DNA of 64,000 nucleotides from Tissierellia bacterium (GCA_030529425.1 JAUMWX010000001.1:310001-374000); one strand, 5' to 3'; counted from the first letter of the stretch, positions 9,011-18,252 are shown. Translations and numbers: made by a program. The notes: generated by a model not told the origin, from the sequence alone.

Positions 9011-9529
9011 ATGGATTTAAAATCTAAAATCAGAATTATCGAAAATTTTCCAAAAGAAGGGATTAGTTTTAAGGATATTACAACTCTATTGAAAGATAAG
9101 GATGCACTTGCAGAGATGATTGATCAGATGTGCGATAGAGTAAAAGACTTAGAATTTGATTATATAGCCGGAATTGAAGCGAGAGGATTTATTGTTGGAA
9201 CTCCAATGGCAATAAAACTGGGAAAGGGATTTATTCCTGTAAGAAAACCGGGAAAATTGCCAGGAAATATAATAAGAGAAAGCTATGATTTGGAATATGG
9301 ACAAAATGAAATTGAGATGGATGCTGATGTATTGAAAAAAGGAGACAGAGTACTATTGGTGGACGACTTATTAGCTACCGGAGGTACCGCAAAGGCGGCT
9401 GCAAATCTTATAACAAAGGCGGGAGCCGAGGTTGCCGGAGTGGGATTTTTGGTGGAATTAACAAGTTTGGAAGGAATGAAAATGTTGGATGAATTTGAAA
9501 CCTTCTCATTGGTACAATATGAAAAATAA
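9011..9529 (+). CDS. apt: Adenine phosphoribosyltransferase
   Basis: A 172-residue purine salvage enzyme (adenine + PRPP to AMP). Visible are the N-terminal FPKEGISFKDIT, GIEARGFI, the flexible-loop region KPGKLPG and the PRPP-binding VLLVDDLLATGGTAKA. SD GGAGGA precedes the ATG. Its TAA overlaps the next ATG (TAATG), so this salvage gene is the first gene of the aromatic-amino-acid operon. Confidence 0.96.
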   Translation: MDLKSKIRIIENFPKEGISFKDITTLLKDKDALAEMIDQMCDRVKDLEFDYIAGIEARGFIVGTPMAIKLGKGFIPVRKPGKLPGNIIRESYDLEYGQNEIEMDADVLKKGDRVLLVDDLLATGGTAKAAANLITKAGAEVAGVGFLVELTSLEGMKMLDEFETFSLVQYEK

Positions 9530-10287
9530 TGGGAAAAATAGAAGAAATTATTAATTCAAACCAAGCCATTTTAATTGCAGGTCCCTGTTCAATCGAGTCG
9601 AAAGAACACATAATGGATATTGCGCAAGAGGTCAAAAAATCCGGTGCTAACATACTTCGAGGGGGAGCATTTAAACCGAGAACATCTCCATATACATTTC
9701 AGGGGCTGGGTGCAAAAGCAGTTTCATATCTTGTTGAAGCAGGAAAAAATTTCGGGTTACCAACGGTCAGTGAAGTTGTAGATATAAGAGATATAGACCT
9801 GTTTAAGGATGTGGATATGATTCAAGTTGGTGCAAGAAATATGCAGAATTTTTCTCTTTTAAGAGAGCTTGGGAAACTTGATAAATATATCCTTCTTAAA
9901 AGAAATATGGGCTCTACCGTAGAAGAATTACTTTTGGCTGCCGAATATATAAGAAGCGAGGGCAATGAAAAGATAATTCTTTGTGAGAGAGGAATAAGAA
10001 CTTTTGAAAATTCTACGAGATATACATTGGATTTGAACATGATTCCTGTAATTCATCAAAATACAAAATACAAAGTTTTGGTGGATCCTTCACATGGAAC
10101 GGGAGACAGAAAATATGTAGAGTCCATGACCTATGCCGGAATGGCGGCAGGGGCGGACGGATTCATTATAGAAGTGGCAAGAATTCCTGAAAAGGCATTG
10201 ACGGATGCTCAACAGGCTTTGGAGACTGATAAACTTAAGAGGGTAGTAGAAAAATCAAAAAACATATATAAATTAATAAGGGAATAA
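9529..10287 (+). CDS. aroF: 3-deoxy-7-phosphoheptulonate synthase (core-only type I-beta)
   Basis: First step of the shikimate pathway: PEP + erythrose-4-phosphate to DAHP. A 252-residue TIM barrel with AGPCSIES, GGAFKPRTSPYTFQG, the metal Cys/His/Glu residues (ILCERGIRTFE, VDPSHGTGDR) and GADGFIIE. It lacks the N-terminal ferredoxin-like regulatory domain found in Thermotoga-type enzymes (about 340 residues) and carries no fused chorismate mutase, so on its own it is probably feedback-insensitive. It overlaps apt by 1 base. Confidence 0.94.
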   Translation: MGKIEEIINSNQAILIAGPCSIESKEHIMDIAQEVKKSGANILRGGAFKPRTSPYTFQGLGAKAVSYLVEAGKNFGLPTVSEVVDIRDIDLFKDVDMIQVGARNMQNFSLLRELGKLDKYILLKRNMGSTVEELLLAAEYIRSEGNEKIILCERGIRTFENSTRYTLDLNMIPVIHQNTKYKVLVDPSHGTGDRKYVESMTYAGMAAGADGFIIEVARIPEKALTDAQQALETDKLKRVVEKSKNIYKLIRE

Positions 10288-10289
10288 AA

Positions 10290-11405
10290 ATGAAAACTAG
10301 TATTTACAAAATCATAAATATAGATTTATCGAAGCAATATCAATTTATTTTAGGAAAAAATTTGATATTTGAAATTGCTAATCACATAAATCTGAAAGCC
10401 AATCAGAAGGTGTTAATTGTGTCGGATGAAGTAGTGTGGTCTATTTATGGAATGATGGTTGATGCTAGTTTTTCGAATTTTAAAAACAAGGTATTCACTC
10501 ATATATTAAAATCGGGAGAGGTCGAAAAAAATTATAAAAATCTTTTTGAAATTTTAAATAAATTGGGTGAAAACGGGTTTAGCAAAACGGATTTAATCTT
10601 AAGTATCGGTGGCGGAGTTATAGGAGATATATCAGGATTGGCAGCCGGACTTTATCAAAGAGGGATTTATCATGTAATGGTTGCGACCACTGTTCTAAGT
10701 GCGGTAGATTCAAGTGTAGGGGGAAAAACTGCAATAAATTTGGACTGTGGGAAAAATATTGTCGGAATGATTAATCAGCCGAACAGAGTAATATGTGATA
10801 TTTCGGTATTTAATACACTCAGCGACAGATTGTTTTATGAAGGAATAGTGGAGAGTATAAAGTATGCCATGATATATGATCCGTCAATGTTGGAGTTGTT
10901 CAATAATGATGTAAGAAATCCCAAATACATATACCAAATAATAGATCGTTCGGTTACTTCAAAATATAATATTGTAAAAATGGATGAATATGATGACGGG
11001 ATAAGAAAAATATTGAATTTTGGACATACATTGGGACATGCAATAGAGATTTTATCAGGATTTGATTTAAGGCATGGCGAAGCGGTCGGAATAGGTATGT
11101 TGATTATGACCAAATTATCGGAAAAGTTAGGCTATTTAAAAAACGATTTTGACAGAGGAAGCAAAATTAATAGATTACTAAACGGAAAAATGCCCGGGGA
11201 ATATTTAAAGACTTTGCTTAGAAAGTATGGTTTGCCGACCGAATTGTCCTATGGAATAGGGGATTTGATGCAATATATTTCGGTTGATAAGAAAATAAGA
11301 GAAGATTATATTTCTTTAATCTTACTGGAAAATTTAGGTAAGGCCCGAATAGAAAATATTGCAAAGGATGAATTGGAGGGTTTTTTAAATGAGATTAAGT
11401 ATTAA
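10290..11405 (+). CDS. aroB: 3-dehydroquinate synthase
   Basis: Second shikimate-pathway enzyme, NAD- and metal-dependent, 371 residues. The NAD-binding GGGVIGDISG, DSSVGGKTAIN, KNIVGMINQP and the metal histidines in NFGHTLGHAIE and RHGEAVGIGM are all present. It starts 2 bases after aroF and overlaps aroA by 17 bases. Confidence 0.95.
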   Translation: MKTSIYKIINIDLSKQYQFILGKNLIFEIANHINLKANQKVLIVSDEVVWSIYGMMVDASFSNFKNKVFTHILKSGEVEKNYKNLFEILNKLGENGFSKTDLILSIGGGVIGDISGLAAGLYQRGIYHVMVATTVLSAVDSSVGGKTAINLDCGKNIVGMINQPNRVICDISVFNTLSDRLFYEGIVESIKYAMIYDPSMLELFNNDVRNPKYIYQIIDRSVTSKYNIVKMDEYDDGIRKILNFGHTLGHAIEILSGFDLRHGEAVGIGMLIMTKLSEKLGYLKNDFDRGSKINRLLNGKMPGEYLKTLLRKYGLPTELSYGIGDLMQYISVDKKIREDYISLILLENLGKARIENIAKDELEGFLNEIKY

Positions 11406-12642
11406 AGGTGAGAGAATAATCGGGGAAATAGAGGCGATTTCTTCAAAATCCATTTTTCACAGAGCCCTTATATTGGCATCATTTTCGGAAAAAAAAATTA
11501 AGATCAGTTTTAACGCACTCTCCAAAGATATTTTAAAGACTTTGGAGATTCTTAATTCATTGGGGACGAAATTAACCGTTAAAAAACAATATGTAGAGAT
11601 ATGTAAAGGAAATCCGATTTGTGATGTCGATATCAATTTTGGAGAGTCCGGATCTTCCTTGAGATTTTTATTGCCGTATATATTTTTACATGATAGAAAA
11701 GCCGTTTTTTCAGCTGAGGGCAGATTATCGGAAAGACCGATAAAGGATTTGGTTGAGCAAATTTCTAAAAATGGAGTAAATCTAAGTTCAAAAAAGCTTC
11801 CGTTCACAGGGCGGGGAAGTTTTTATCAAGAAGATAAAGTATTCAGATTTCCGGGAAATATTTCAAGTCAATATATTTCCGGAATATTGATGATTGCACC
11901 ATTTATGAAAGGAAAAACCCGGATAACAATTGAGGGAAAGCTTGAATCCAAGCCATATGTTGATATGACAATCAAAATTATGAAGGATTTCGGATTGATT
12001 GTATCTGAAAATGATTTTGGATATGAAGTGTGTGGGGAGCAAAAAATAAAAGACATCCGTACATATACTATTGAGGGCGATTATTCCAATTCGGCTACAT
12101 TTATCGCATCGGGAATTATCGGCGGTGAAATAATTATAAGAAATTTAAATTATCCGAGTATTCAAGGCGACTCAAAAATAATAGAGGAGATACTGAAGTC
12201 GGGGGGAAATATCGAAATTTTCAAGGATTACGTAATAGTTAAGAAGAGCGATATAAAAGGATTTGATATAGATTGTTCCGACATTCCGGACTTGGTCCCG
12301 GTTTTAAGTGTTCTGGCACATTATTCAACAGAAAAATCCATCCTTAGAAATGTGAACAGATTGAGATTGAAAGAATCGGACAGAATAGAAAGTCTTTTAA
12401 ATTTGTTTGAAAGAGTGGGCGGAGACTGTAAATATATAAACGGAGATTTACATATAGAACCCGCTCGATTACATGGAAACAGGATAGAGTCTTTCAATGA
12501 CCACAGAATAGTAATGGCGGCTACCGTGGTTGCCGTTTTATCTCAAGAAGAGGTCGAAATAGACGGTTTTGAAGCAATTGAAAAATCATATCCCGATTAT
12601 GTTGAAAAGTTGAAAAAAATAGGAATGGAGGTGATCGATTGA
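11389..12642 (+). CDS. aroA: 3-phosphoshikimate 1-carboxyvinyltransferase (EPSP synthase)
   Basis: Sixth shikimate-pathway step, joining PEP to shikimate-3-phosphate. 417 residues with the N-terminal substrate motif SSKSIFHRALILA, signature NFGESGSSLRFLLPY and the second signature RLKESDRIES, ending with FNDHRIVMA. The ATG is preceded by GGAGGG inside the aroB 3' end. It overlaps the TTG of the following fusion gene. Confidence 0.95.
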   Translation: MRLSIKGERIIGEIEAISSKSIFHRALILASFSEKKIKISFNALSKDILKTLEILNSLGTKLTVKKQYVEICKGNPICDVDINFGESGSSLRFLLPYIFLHDRKAVFSAEGRLSERPIKDLVEQISKNGVNLSSKKLPFTGRGSFYQEDKVFRFPGNISSQYISGILMIAPFMKGKTRITIEGKLESKPYVDMTIKIMKDFGLIVSENDFGYEVCGEQKIKDIRTYTIEGDYSNSATFIASGIIGGEIIIRNLNYPSIQGDSKIIEEILKSGGNIEIFKDYVIVKKSDIKGFDIDCSDIPDLVPVLSVLAHYSTEKSILRNVNRLRLKESDRIESLLNLFERVGGDCKYINGDLHIEPARLHGNRIESFNDHRIVMAATVVAVLSQEEVEIDGFEAIEKSYPDYVEKLKKIGMEVID

Positions 12643-15197
12643 AGAGAGATATTAAATTTAGAGTTGAGGGATTTTCTCACGGAAAGGAAATAAGGTTCGA
12701 GTTGGAGAATATTCCTGCCGGAGAGAAAATAAATATGGAAAAATTGCAGGAATATATTGATTTCAGGGCGTCAAAAAATAAAAAATTCGCTACCAAAAGA
12801 CATGAAAATGATATTGTAAATATCGATTCCGGAATAATAAACGGCTATACAACCGGAGAGAAAATAGTCGGATATTTCACCAATTCAGATACCAATTCCA
12901 AAGACTATGGAATTTTTAACGAAATTCCAAGACCGTCACATATTGACTATGTCGCAAAAATTAAATACGGTGATGATTTTGATCTTTCGGGTTCATCGCT
13001 GTTTTCAGGTAGGCTGACTGTGGGATTTGTCGCTATGGGCGGCATAGTAAAACAGATATTGGAGAGAAAAAAAATCTATATTTCAAGTCATATAAAAAGA
13101 CTATTTAATGTAGAAGACAAAAGTTTTGACGAGGTAAATCTTACTTTAGGGGACTTTAGTGAAATCGACAAAAATTTTCCGGTAATAGATGAAGTGAAAA
13201 GAGAAAAAATGGAAGAATTACTGCATGAAATAAGTGTGCAAAATGATTCTGTGGGAGGAGTTGTTGAAGTTGCGGTATTGGGAGAAATAAAGGGCTTTGG
13301 AGGTCCATATGCGGAAAGGTTGGAGTCTAAGATTTCGAAAAATATTTTTTCGATTCCAGGAATAAGAGCCTTGGAATTCGGAAACGGAATAGATGCAAGT
13401 TCAAAGAAAGGCTCGGAGAATAATGACTTATTTGTTGAAAGAAATGGGGAAATATCGACTTCCACCAATAATAGCGGAGGAATAAACGGAGGAATAGCTA
13501 ACGGCATGCCCATAATAATAAGGGCATTTGTGAAGCCGACAGCATCAATAAAAAAGGTTCAAAGAACTTTGAATATAAAAACTAATGAATTTGAAGATTT
13601 GGTAATTGAGGGAAGGCATGATCCGGCATTTATTGTGAGAATAAGCACCGTAATAGAATCTATGCTGGCTTTATCACTTATCAGGGAATTAGATTTTGAA
13701 GAAAAAAGCAATAGAGAAAAAATTGATGAAATAGACAATCAAATAAGAAATCTTATGAGAGAAAGATTTGAGATAACGGATGAGATAGGAAGGCTTAAGG
13801 CATTAAACAGACTGGAGATTTTAGACAGGGAAAGAGAAAAAACAATAATTGAAAGATTGTCTGATGACGGTAATGATACATGGATTCCAAATATTTATAA
13901 TACGATTTTTTTGATAAGCAGAAATCGTCAAAATTTGATAAAAAAAAGGTACAGTGCAAGTTACGGCTTGATTGGAGAAAAGTTGAAGCATAGTTATTCT
14001 CCCGAAATTCATAAAGAATTGGGCGGGTATTTTTACTCATTATTCGAATTAAAAGAAAATGAGTTGGAAAAATTTTTAAGCTATAACTATAAGGGATTAA
14101 ATGTCACAATCCCTTATAAGGAAAAAGTAATTAAATATTTGGACGGACTGTCCGATCAGGCAAAGGAAATAGGAGCTGTAAATACGATACAATTTGTGAA
14201 GGGGAAAAAATACGGATTTAATACGGATTACTATGGATTTTTGAATATTTTAAAAAGAAAAAAAATTGAAATAGAAGGCAAAAAGGTTTTGATATTGGGA
14301 ACCGGAGCAAGCAGTAAGACCGTAGAATTCGTAATAAAAAAATTAAAAGCTCAAAGTATTGATTTTGTATCAAGAAGTGGAGATTTAAATTATTTAAATG
14401 TATATGATAAGGGAGATATTCAGGTAATTGTAAACACAACTCCTGTGGGAATGTATCCGAATAACGGAGTCAGTCTTTTGGATCTGGACAGGTTTCCATA
14501 TTTGGAAAGCGTGGTGGATTTGGTTTACAATCCTCACTACTCAAAATTGATTTTAGATGCAATGAAAAAAGGAATAAAACATTCCACGGGATTACCGATG
14601 CTTGTTTACCAGGCAAAAAAAAGTATAGAAATATTTAACGGAAAGAAGATTCAATTTGAACTTGCCGAAAAACTAATAGACAAATTGATTAGATCTAAAG
14701 TTAATATAGTGTTGGTCGGAATGCCGGGTTCGGGAAAGACGACCATAGGGAGAAGACTGTCATATAGATTGGGTAAAAAACACATAGATTTGGACATCCA
14801 TTTCAAGAAAACATACAATATTTTACCTTCAGAGGCACTTAAACTTTATGGGGAAAAGCGTTTTAGGGATATGGAAGAAAAAGTTGCCGAAGCTGTCGGT
14901 AAAATGACGAATTTGGTAATATCCACCGGCGGAGGAGTGGTTACAAGAAAGAATAATTATTACAGTTTGAAACAAAATTCAATTATATTCAATATTGAAA
15001 GAAAGGTTGAAAATTTATCAACGAGAAACAGACCTCTTTCTCAAGGAGGCATAGAACACCTGTTTAAGTTGAAAGAAAGCAGAGAAGAACTGTATAAATT
15101 TTTTGCCGATTATGAGGTTATAAACGACGATGTGTTTGAATATGCGGTGAAGAAAATTTCAGAGATTTATAAAAATATCAGGTTTAATGAATTATAA
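12639..15197 (+). CDS. Four-domain aromatic enzyme: chorismate synthase-chorismate mutase-shikimate dehydrogenase-shikimate kinase
   Basis: A single 852-residue chain without an internal stop. Residues 1-350: chorismate synthase (GFSHG, SGRLTVGFVAMGG, RHDPAFIVRIST). Residues 356-435: AroQ-type chorismate mutase with its Arg/Lys/Glu set (R359, R376, K387, DRERE at 396-400, Q431). Residues 438-682: shikimate dehydrogenase (HSYSPEIH, NVTIPYKEK, NTDYYGF, GTGASSK, NTTPVGMYP). Residues 686-852: shikimate kinase (Walker A GMPGSGKT 694-701, DLD, FRDMEE, STGGGV, NRPL). All catalytic motifs look intact. The TTG start is supported by GGAGGTGATC 7 bases upstream, overlapping the aroA stop. It covers shikimate formation, phosphorylation, chorismate and prephenate steps; 3-dehydroquinate dehydratase is missing from the operon. 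Confidence 0.95.
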   Translation: MKRDIKFRVEGFSHGKEIRFELENIPAGEKINMEKLQEYIDFRASKNKKFATKRHENDIVNIDSGIINGYTTGEKIVGYFTNSDTNSKDYGIFNEIPRPSHIDYVAKIKYGDDFDLSGSSLFSGRLTVGFVAMGGIVKQILERKKIYISSHIKRLFNVEDKSFDEVNLTLGDFSEIDKNFPVIDEVKREKMEELLHEISVQNDSVGGVVEVAVLGEIKGFGGPYAERLESKISKNIFSIPGIRALEFGNGIDASSKKGSENNDLFVERNGEISTSTNNSGGINGGIANGMPIIIRAFVKPTASIKKVQRTLNIKTNEFEDLVIEGRHDPAFIVRISTVIESMLALSLIRELDFEEKSNREKIDEIDNQIRNLMRERFEITDEIGRLKALNRLEILDREREKTIIERLSDDGNDTWIPNIYNTIFLISRNRQNLIKKRYSASYGLIGEKLKHSYSPEIHKELGGYFYSLFELKENELEKFLSYNYKGLNVTIPYKEKVIKYLDGLSDQAKEIGAVNTIQFVKGKKYGFNTDYYGFLNILKRKKIEIEGKKVLILGTGASSKTVEFVIKKLKAQSIDFVSRSGDLNYLNVYDKGDIQVIVNTTPVGMYPNNGVSLLDLDRFPYLESVVDLVYNPHYSKLILDAMKKGIKHSTGLPMLVYQAKKSIEIFNGKKIQFELAEKLIDKLIRSKVNIVLVGMPGSGKTTIGRRLSYRLGKKHIDLDIHFKKTYNILPSEALKLYGEKRFRDMEEKVAEAVGKMTNLVISTGGGVVTRKNNYYSLKQNSIIFNIERKVENLSTRNRPLSQGGIEHLFKLKESREELYKFFADYEVINDDVFEYAVKKISEIYKNIRFNEL

Positions 15198-15262
15198 TCT
15201 TTCCAATATTTGAAAAAGAGCAAAACTTAAGGTTAAAATGGCTAAAAATGTGGAAAATATTC

Positions 15263-15291
15263 TTGACGAATTGAAAAAAGTAATATAAAAT
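15263..15291 (+). promoter_or_regulatory. Promoter of the rpmG-secE-nusG-rplKA operon
   Basis: TTGACG (15263-15268), 17-bp spacer, TAAAAT (15286-15291), about 50 bases before rpmG. Confidence 0.7.
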
Positions 15292-15341
15292 ATATTGATG
15301 TATCAGCATGCCGACTGATAATTAAACGTAGGAGGTAGAAC

Positions 15342-15491
15342 ATGAGAGATAAGGTAAAGCTTGCATGTACTGAATGCAAGAACAGAAACTACGATACTAT
15401 GAAAAACAAAAAAAATACTTCTGAAAGAATCGAATTAAAGAAGTATTGTAAATTCTGTAAAACACATACAGTTCACAGAGAAACAAAGTAG
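15342..15491 (+). CDS. rpmG: 50S ribosomal protein L33
   Basis: A 49-residue zinc-ribbon ribosomal protein: CTEC near the N-terminus and CKFC near residue 36, four Cys in the Zn-dependent form, then the typical HTVHRETK end. SD GGAGG precedes the ATG, and secE follows after 9 bases. The order rpmG-secE-nusG is the conserved Firmicutes arrangement. Confidence 0.95.
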   Translation: MRDKVKLACTECKNRNYDTMKNKKNTSERIELKKYCKFCKTHTVHRETK

Positions 15492-15500
15492 GAGGTAAAC

Positions 15501-15689
15501 ATGAGCGAAAAGAAAGCTAAAACAGGCTTGTTTAAGGGAATTAAAAAAGAGTTCAAGAAGATTGTTTGGCCTACAAAGAGTGAGTTGTTAAATTCTACTA
15601 TAGTTGTAATAGTTTCATTAATAGCAGTTTCTGTTGTCGTAAAATTAATCGATATAGGATTAAAATCTTTACTTAAGCTAATTGTCTAA
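15501..15689 (+). CDS. secE: Preprotein translocase subunit SecE
   Basis: A 62-residue single-span subunit of the SecYEG channel. The amphipathic helix with the conserved KKIVWPTKSELL precedes one membrane helix (residues about 30-52). SD GGAGG. It lies between L33 and NusG as in most Firmicutes. Confidence 0.95.
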   Translation: MSEKKAKTGLFKGIKKEFKKIVWPTKSELLNSTIVVIVSLIAVSVVVKLIDIGLKSLLKLIV

Positions 15690-15705
15690 TTGAAAGGAGT
15701 ATTTC

Positions 15706-16266
15706 ATGGACAAGGATAATAAACTGAACGAAGATAACGCTAAATGGTATGTAGTACACACTTATTCAGGTTATGAAAACAAAGTAAAAGAGAAAATTGA
15801 AAGTATGATTGAAAACGGGAAAGCGGCAGGAGTATTTAAGGCGGCAGTCCCAATGGAAGAGTATGAAGAGATTAAAGGCGGAAAAAAAGTTAATAAAGAA
15901 AGAAAAATTTTTCCAGGATATGTGCTAATAAAAATGATTATCGACCCTAAAAACTGGTTTTTAATAAGAAATACAAGGGGAGTTACAGGTTTTGTAGGTC
16001 CTGATTCAGAGCCGGTTGCTTTAACAAAGAGAGAAATAAAAGAGTTTGGAGTTGAAAACAATCAAGTTATTTCAAACGCTATCAAACCAGAAGATTTAGG
16101 ATTTGAAGTCGGGGATATAATCAATATAGTATCAGGAAGCTTTGAAGGCTTCGAGGCAGAGGTAAAAGAGATAAACTTTGAAAAAGGTTTGGTAAGAGCT
16201 ACTATTAATATGTTTGGTAGAGATACTGCTGCGGAAATTGATTTTAATGATATAGAAAAAAATTAA
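15706..16266 (+). CDS. nusG: Transcription termination/antitermination protein NusG
   Basis: 186 residues. The NGN domain starts with AKWYVVHTYSGYENKV and contains PGYVLIKM and RNTRGVTGFVGP. The C-terminal KOW domain has VGDIINIVSGSFEGFEAEVKEI. NusG binds RNA polymerase and couples transcription to Rho or ribosomes. Full length. Confidence 0.97.
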   Translation: MDKDNKLNEDNAKWYVVHTYSGYENKVKEKIESMIENGKAAGVFKAAVPMEEYEEIKGGKKVNKERKIFPGYVLIKMIIDPKNWFLIRNTRGVTGFVGPDSEPVALTKREIKEFGVENNQVISNAIKPEDLGFEVGDIINIVSGSFEGFEAEVKEINFEKGLVRATINMFGRDTAAEIDFNDIEKN

Positions 16267-16298
16267 TTGGAATACGAGTTAAATTAACATATATTGTA

Positions 16299-16324
16299 GT
16301 GGGAGGTAAAACCGCCAAAACCAC
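16299..16324 (+). promoter_or_regulatory. L1-binding 23S rRNA mimic upstream of rplK
   Basis: GTGGGAGG (16299-16306), a short loop, CCGCC, then AAAACCAC. The outer stem GTGG pairs with CCAC and an inner GG/CC closes a small loop, leaving an asymmetric internal loop. The two arms resemble the L1-stalk base of 23S rRNA (GUGGGAGG...CCG...ACCAC). It is likely the autogenous repressor site for ribosomal protein L1 in the rplK leader. Confidence 0.65.
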
Positions 16325-16346
16325 ATTAGTTATTTAGGAGGAAATA

Positions 16347-16772
16347 ATGGCTAAGAAAGTACAAGCACTAGTTAAATTACAAATACCAGCAGGTAAGGCT
16401 ACACCGGCACCTCCAGTAGGTACTGCGTTAGGACCTCATGGTATCAATATTATGGAGTTTACAAAAGCATTTAACGCAAAGACTCAAGATCAAATGGGAT
16501 TGATTATTCCGGTAGTAATTACAATTTACGCCGACAGATCATTTACATTTATTTTAAAAACTCCACCGGCTCCGGTTCTTATTAAGAAAGCATTGGGTAT
16601 GGAATCCGGTTCTGCTGAACCTAATAAGAAAAAAGTTGGTAAATTATCAAAAGAACAATTAAGACAAATTGCTGAAACAAAAATGCCTGATTTAAATGCT
16701 GCAAGCATTGAAGCGGCAGAAAGAATGATTGCTGGAACTGCAAGATCAATGGGAGTTACAGTAGAAGATTAG
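16347..16772 (+). CDS. rplK: 50S ribosomal protein L11
   Basis: A 141-residue ribosomal GTPase-centre protein. It has the N-terminal [21 protein letters not shown], the hinge, and the RNA-binding C-domain ([27 protein letters not shown]). SD GGAGG. The L1-type RNA element lies before and after it. Confidence 0.97.
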   Translation: MAKKVQALVKLQIPAGKATPAPPVGTALGPHGINIMEFTKAFNAKTQDQMGLIIPVVITIYADRSFTFILKTPPAPVLIKKALGMESGSAEPNKKKVGKLSKEQLRQIAETKMPDLNAASIEAAERMIAGTARSMGVTVED

Positions 16773-16796
16773 TGGGAGGATATCCGCTATTACCAC
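16772..16796 (+). promoter_or_regulatory. Second L1-binding 23S rRNA mimic, upstream of rplA
   Basis: GTGGGAGG (16772-16779), CCGC (16784-16787) and ACCAC (16792-16796), the same arrangement as the element before rplK. It starts at the last base of the rplK stop and ends just before the rplA SD (AAGGAGG), so L1 bound here could block initiation of its own gene. Confidence 0.65.
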
Positions 16797-16808
16797 AAGG
16801 AGGAAAAA

Positions 16809-17507
16809 ATGCCAAAATTAGGAAAAAGATATCAAGAAGTAACAAAATTAGTTGAAAAAGATAAATTATACGAATTGGATGAAGCTGTATCTTTAGTAAA
16901 GCAAACAGCTAAGGCTAAATTTGATGAAACTGTTGAATTGCATATTAAATTAGGGGTTGACTCAAGACATGCGGACCAACAAGTTAGAAATACGGTAGTA
17001 CTTCCGAACGGAACAGGTAAGACAGTTAGAGTTGTCGTATTTGCAAAGGGAGAAAAAGTACAAGAGGCATTGGATGCAGGTGCGGACTTTGCCGGAGAGG
17101 ACCTTGTAGACAAGGTACAAAAAGAAGGTTGGTTGGAATTTGATACTGCCATTGCAACACCTGATATGATGGGACAAGTTGGTAGAATCGGTAGAGTATT
17201 GGGACCTAGAGGGCTTATGCCGAACCCTAAGACAGGTACAGTTACATTTGATGTGGCAAAAGCTGTTCAAGAAGCTAAATCAGGTAAAGTTGAATACAGA
17301 ACCGATAAGCAAAATATCGTTCACGTTGCAGTTGGTAAAGCAAGTTTCGGTGAAAAAGAACTAGCTGAAAATATTTCAACTTTATTAAAGGCTGTAATTA
17401 AAGATAAGCCTGCATCAGCTAAAGGTAAGTATTTAAGATCAGTAACATTGACAAGTACAATGGGCCCTGGAATTAAATTAAACGGTGCAAAATTAATGGA
17501 ATTATAA
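16809..17507 (+). CDS. rplA: 50S ribosomal protein L1
   Basis: A 232-residue L1-stalk protein and translational repressor. It has the typical start [53 protein letters not shown] and the C-terminal [22 protein letters not shown]. Confidence 0.97.
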   Translation: MPKLGKRYQEVTKLVEKDKLYELDEAVSLVKQTAKAKFDETVELHIKLGVDSRHADQQVRNTVVLPNGTGKTVRVVVFAKGEKVQEALDAGADFAGEDLVDKVQKEGWLEFDTAIATPDMMGQVGRIGRVLGPRGLMPNPKTGTVTFDVAKAVQEAKSGKVEYRTDKQNIVHVAVGKASFGEKELAENISTLLKAVIKDKPASAKGKYLRSVTLTSTMGPGIKLNGAKLMEL

Positions 17508-17508
17508 T

Positions 17509-17537
17509 TTGCAATTTGGCAAATATAATGATATAAT
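17509..17537 (+). promoter_or_regulatory. Promoter of rplJ-rplL
   Basis: TTGCAA (17509-17514), 17-bp spacer, TGATATAAT (extended -10, TATAAT at 17532-17537). It lies directly before the L10 leader. Confidence 0.8.
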
Positions 17538-17555
17538 CTGAGCGTTAATTAAATA

Positions 17556-17676
17556 GGCTACCAAAGACCGTAGGGGGGAAACCTTAATAATCCTACAGAG
17601 GTAAAGAAAATGTGACTTCGATCTCCTTGCGTCTTTGTGAGGAGATTTTATTTTATATAAGTCTTAACAGTAGCCA
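17556..17676 (+). ncRNA. Ribosomal protein L10 leader
   Basis: Leader RNA that binds L10 (with L12) for autogenous control. It begins GGCTACCAAAGACCGTAG and closes with CAGTAGCC, so GGCTA (17556-17560) pairs with TAGCC (17671-17675). Inside, ATCTCC (17621-17626) pairs with GGAGAT (17641-17646) followed by a T-rich stretch, which looks like the attenuator hairpin. The position between a strong promoter and rplJ matches the known family. Confidence 0.9.
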
Positions 17677-17690
17677 AACGGAGGTGAAAA

Positions 17691-18224
17691 GTGAAAGAAT
17701 CAAAATTAGCTCTTAAACAACAGATAGTTAATGAGATTAAAGAAGCTGTTCAAAACTCTAAATCCGTTACCATTGTAGAATATCGCGGACTAAATGTAGA
17801 GCAAGTTACTGACTTGAGAAATCAATTCAGAGCTACAAACACAAGTTACAAGATTTACAAGAATACAATGGTATCTCTAGCATTGCAAGAGCTAGGTTTC
17901 GAAGGATACGAAGAATATCTTAAAGGACCTAACGGGTTTGTATTCAGTAATGAAGACATGGTTCAAGGACCAAAGGTTGCTACTGAGTATGCAAAGAAGA
18001 ATGACAAGCTGGTAATCAAAGCAGGACTATTGGATGGAAAGGTTCTTAGCGTGGAAGAAGTTAATGCATTAGCTAAGTTACCATCAAGAGAAGTATTAGT
18101 GGCAATGGCTCTAGGTGGATTGAATGCACCTATCAGCGGATTTGCAAATGTATTACAAGGAGTTATTAGAAAACTTGTATACGCAATCGATGCAATAAAA
18201 GACAAACAAGAAGCAAACGCTTAA
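17691..18224 (+). CDS. rplJ: 50S ribosomal protein L10
   Basis: A 177-residue protein that anchors L7/L12 dimers to the ribosome and represses its own mRNA. The start is GTG at 17691, with SD GGAGGTG 5-10 bases upstream. Features are [31 protein letters not shown] and the C-terminal helix that binds L12. Confidence 0.96.
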   Translation: MKESKLALKQQIVNEIKEAVQNSKSVTIVEYRGLNVEQVTDLRNQFRATNTSYKIYKNTMVSLALQELGFEGYEEYLKGPNGFVFSNEDMVQGPKVATEYAKKNDKLVIKAGLLDGKVLSVEEVNALAKLPSREVLVAMALGGLNAPISGFANVLQGVIRKLVYAIDAIKDKQEANA

Positions 18225-18252
18225 TAAGAGAAAAGAATATCGGAGGAATAAA

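Noticed and set aside
15198-15341. A tRNA-Trp gene, often found near secE
   Set aside because: No cloverleaf or CCA end can be formed; the stretch contains only a promoter.
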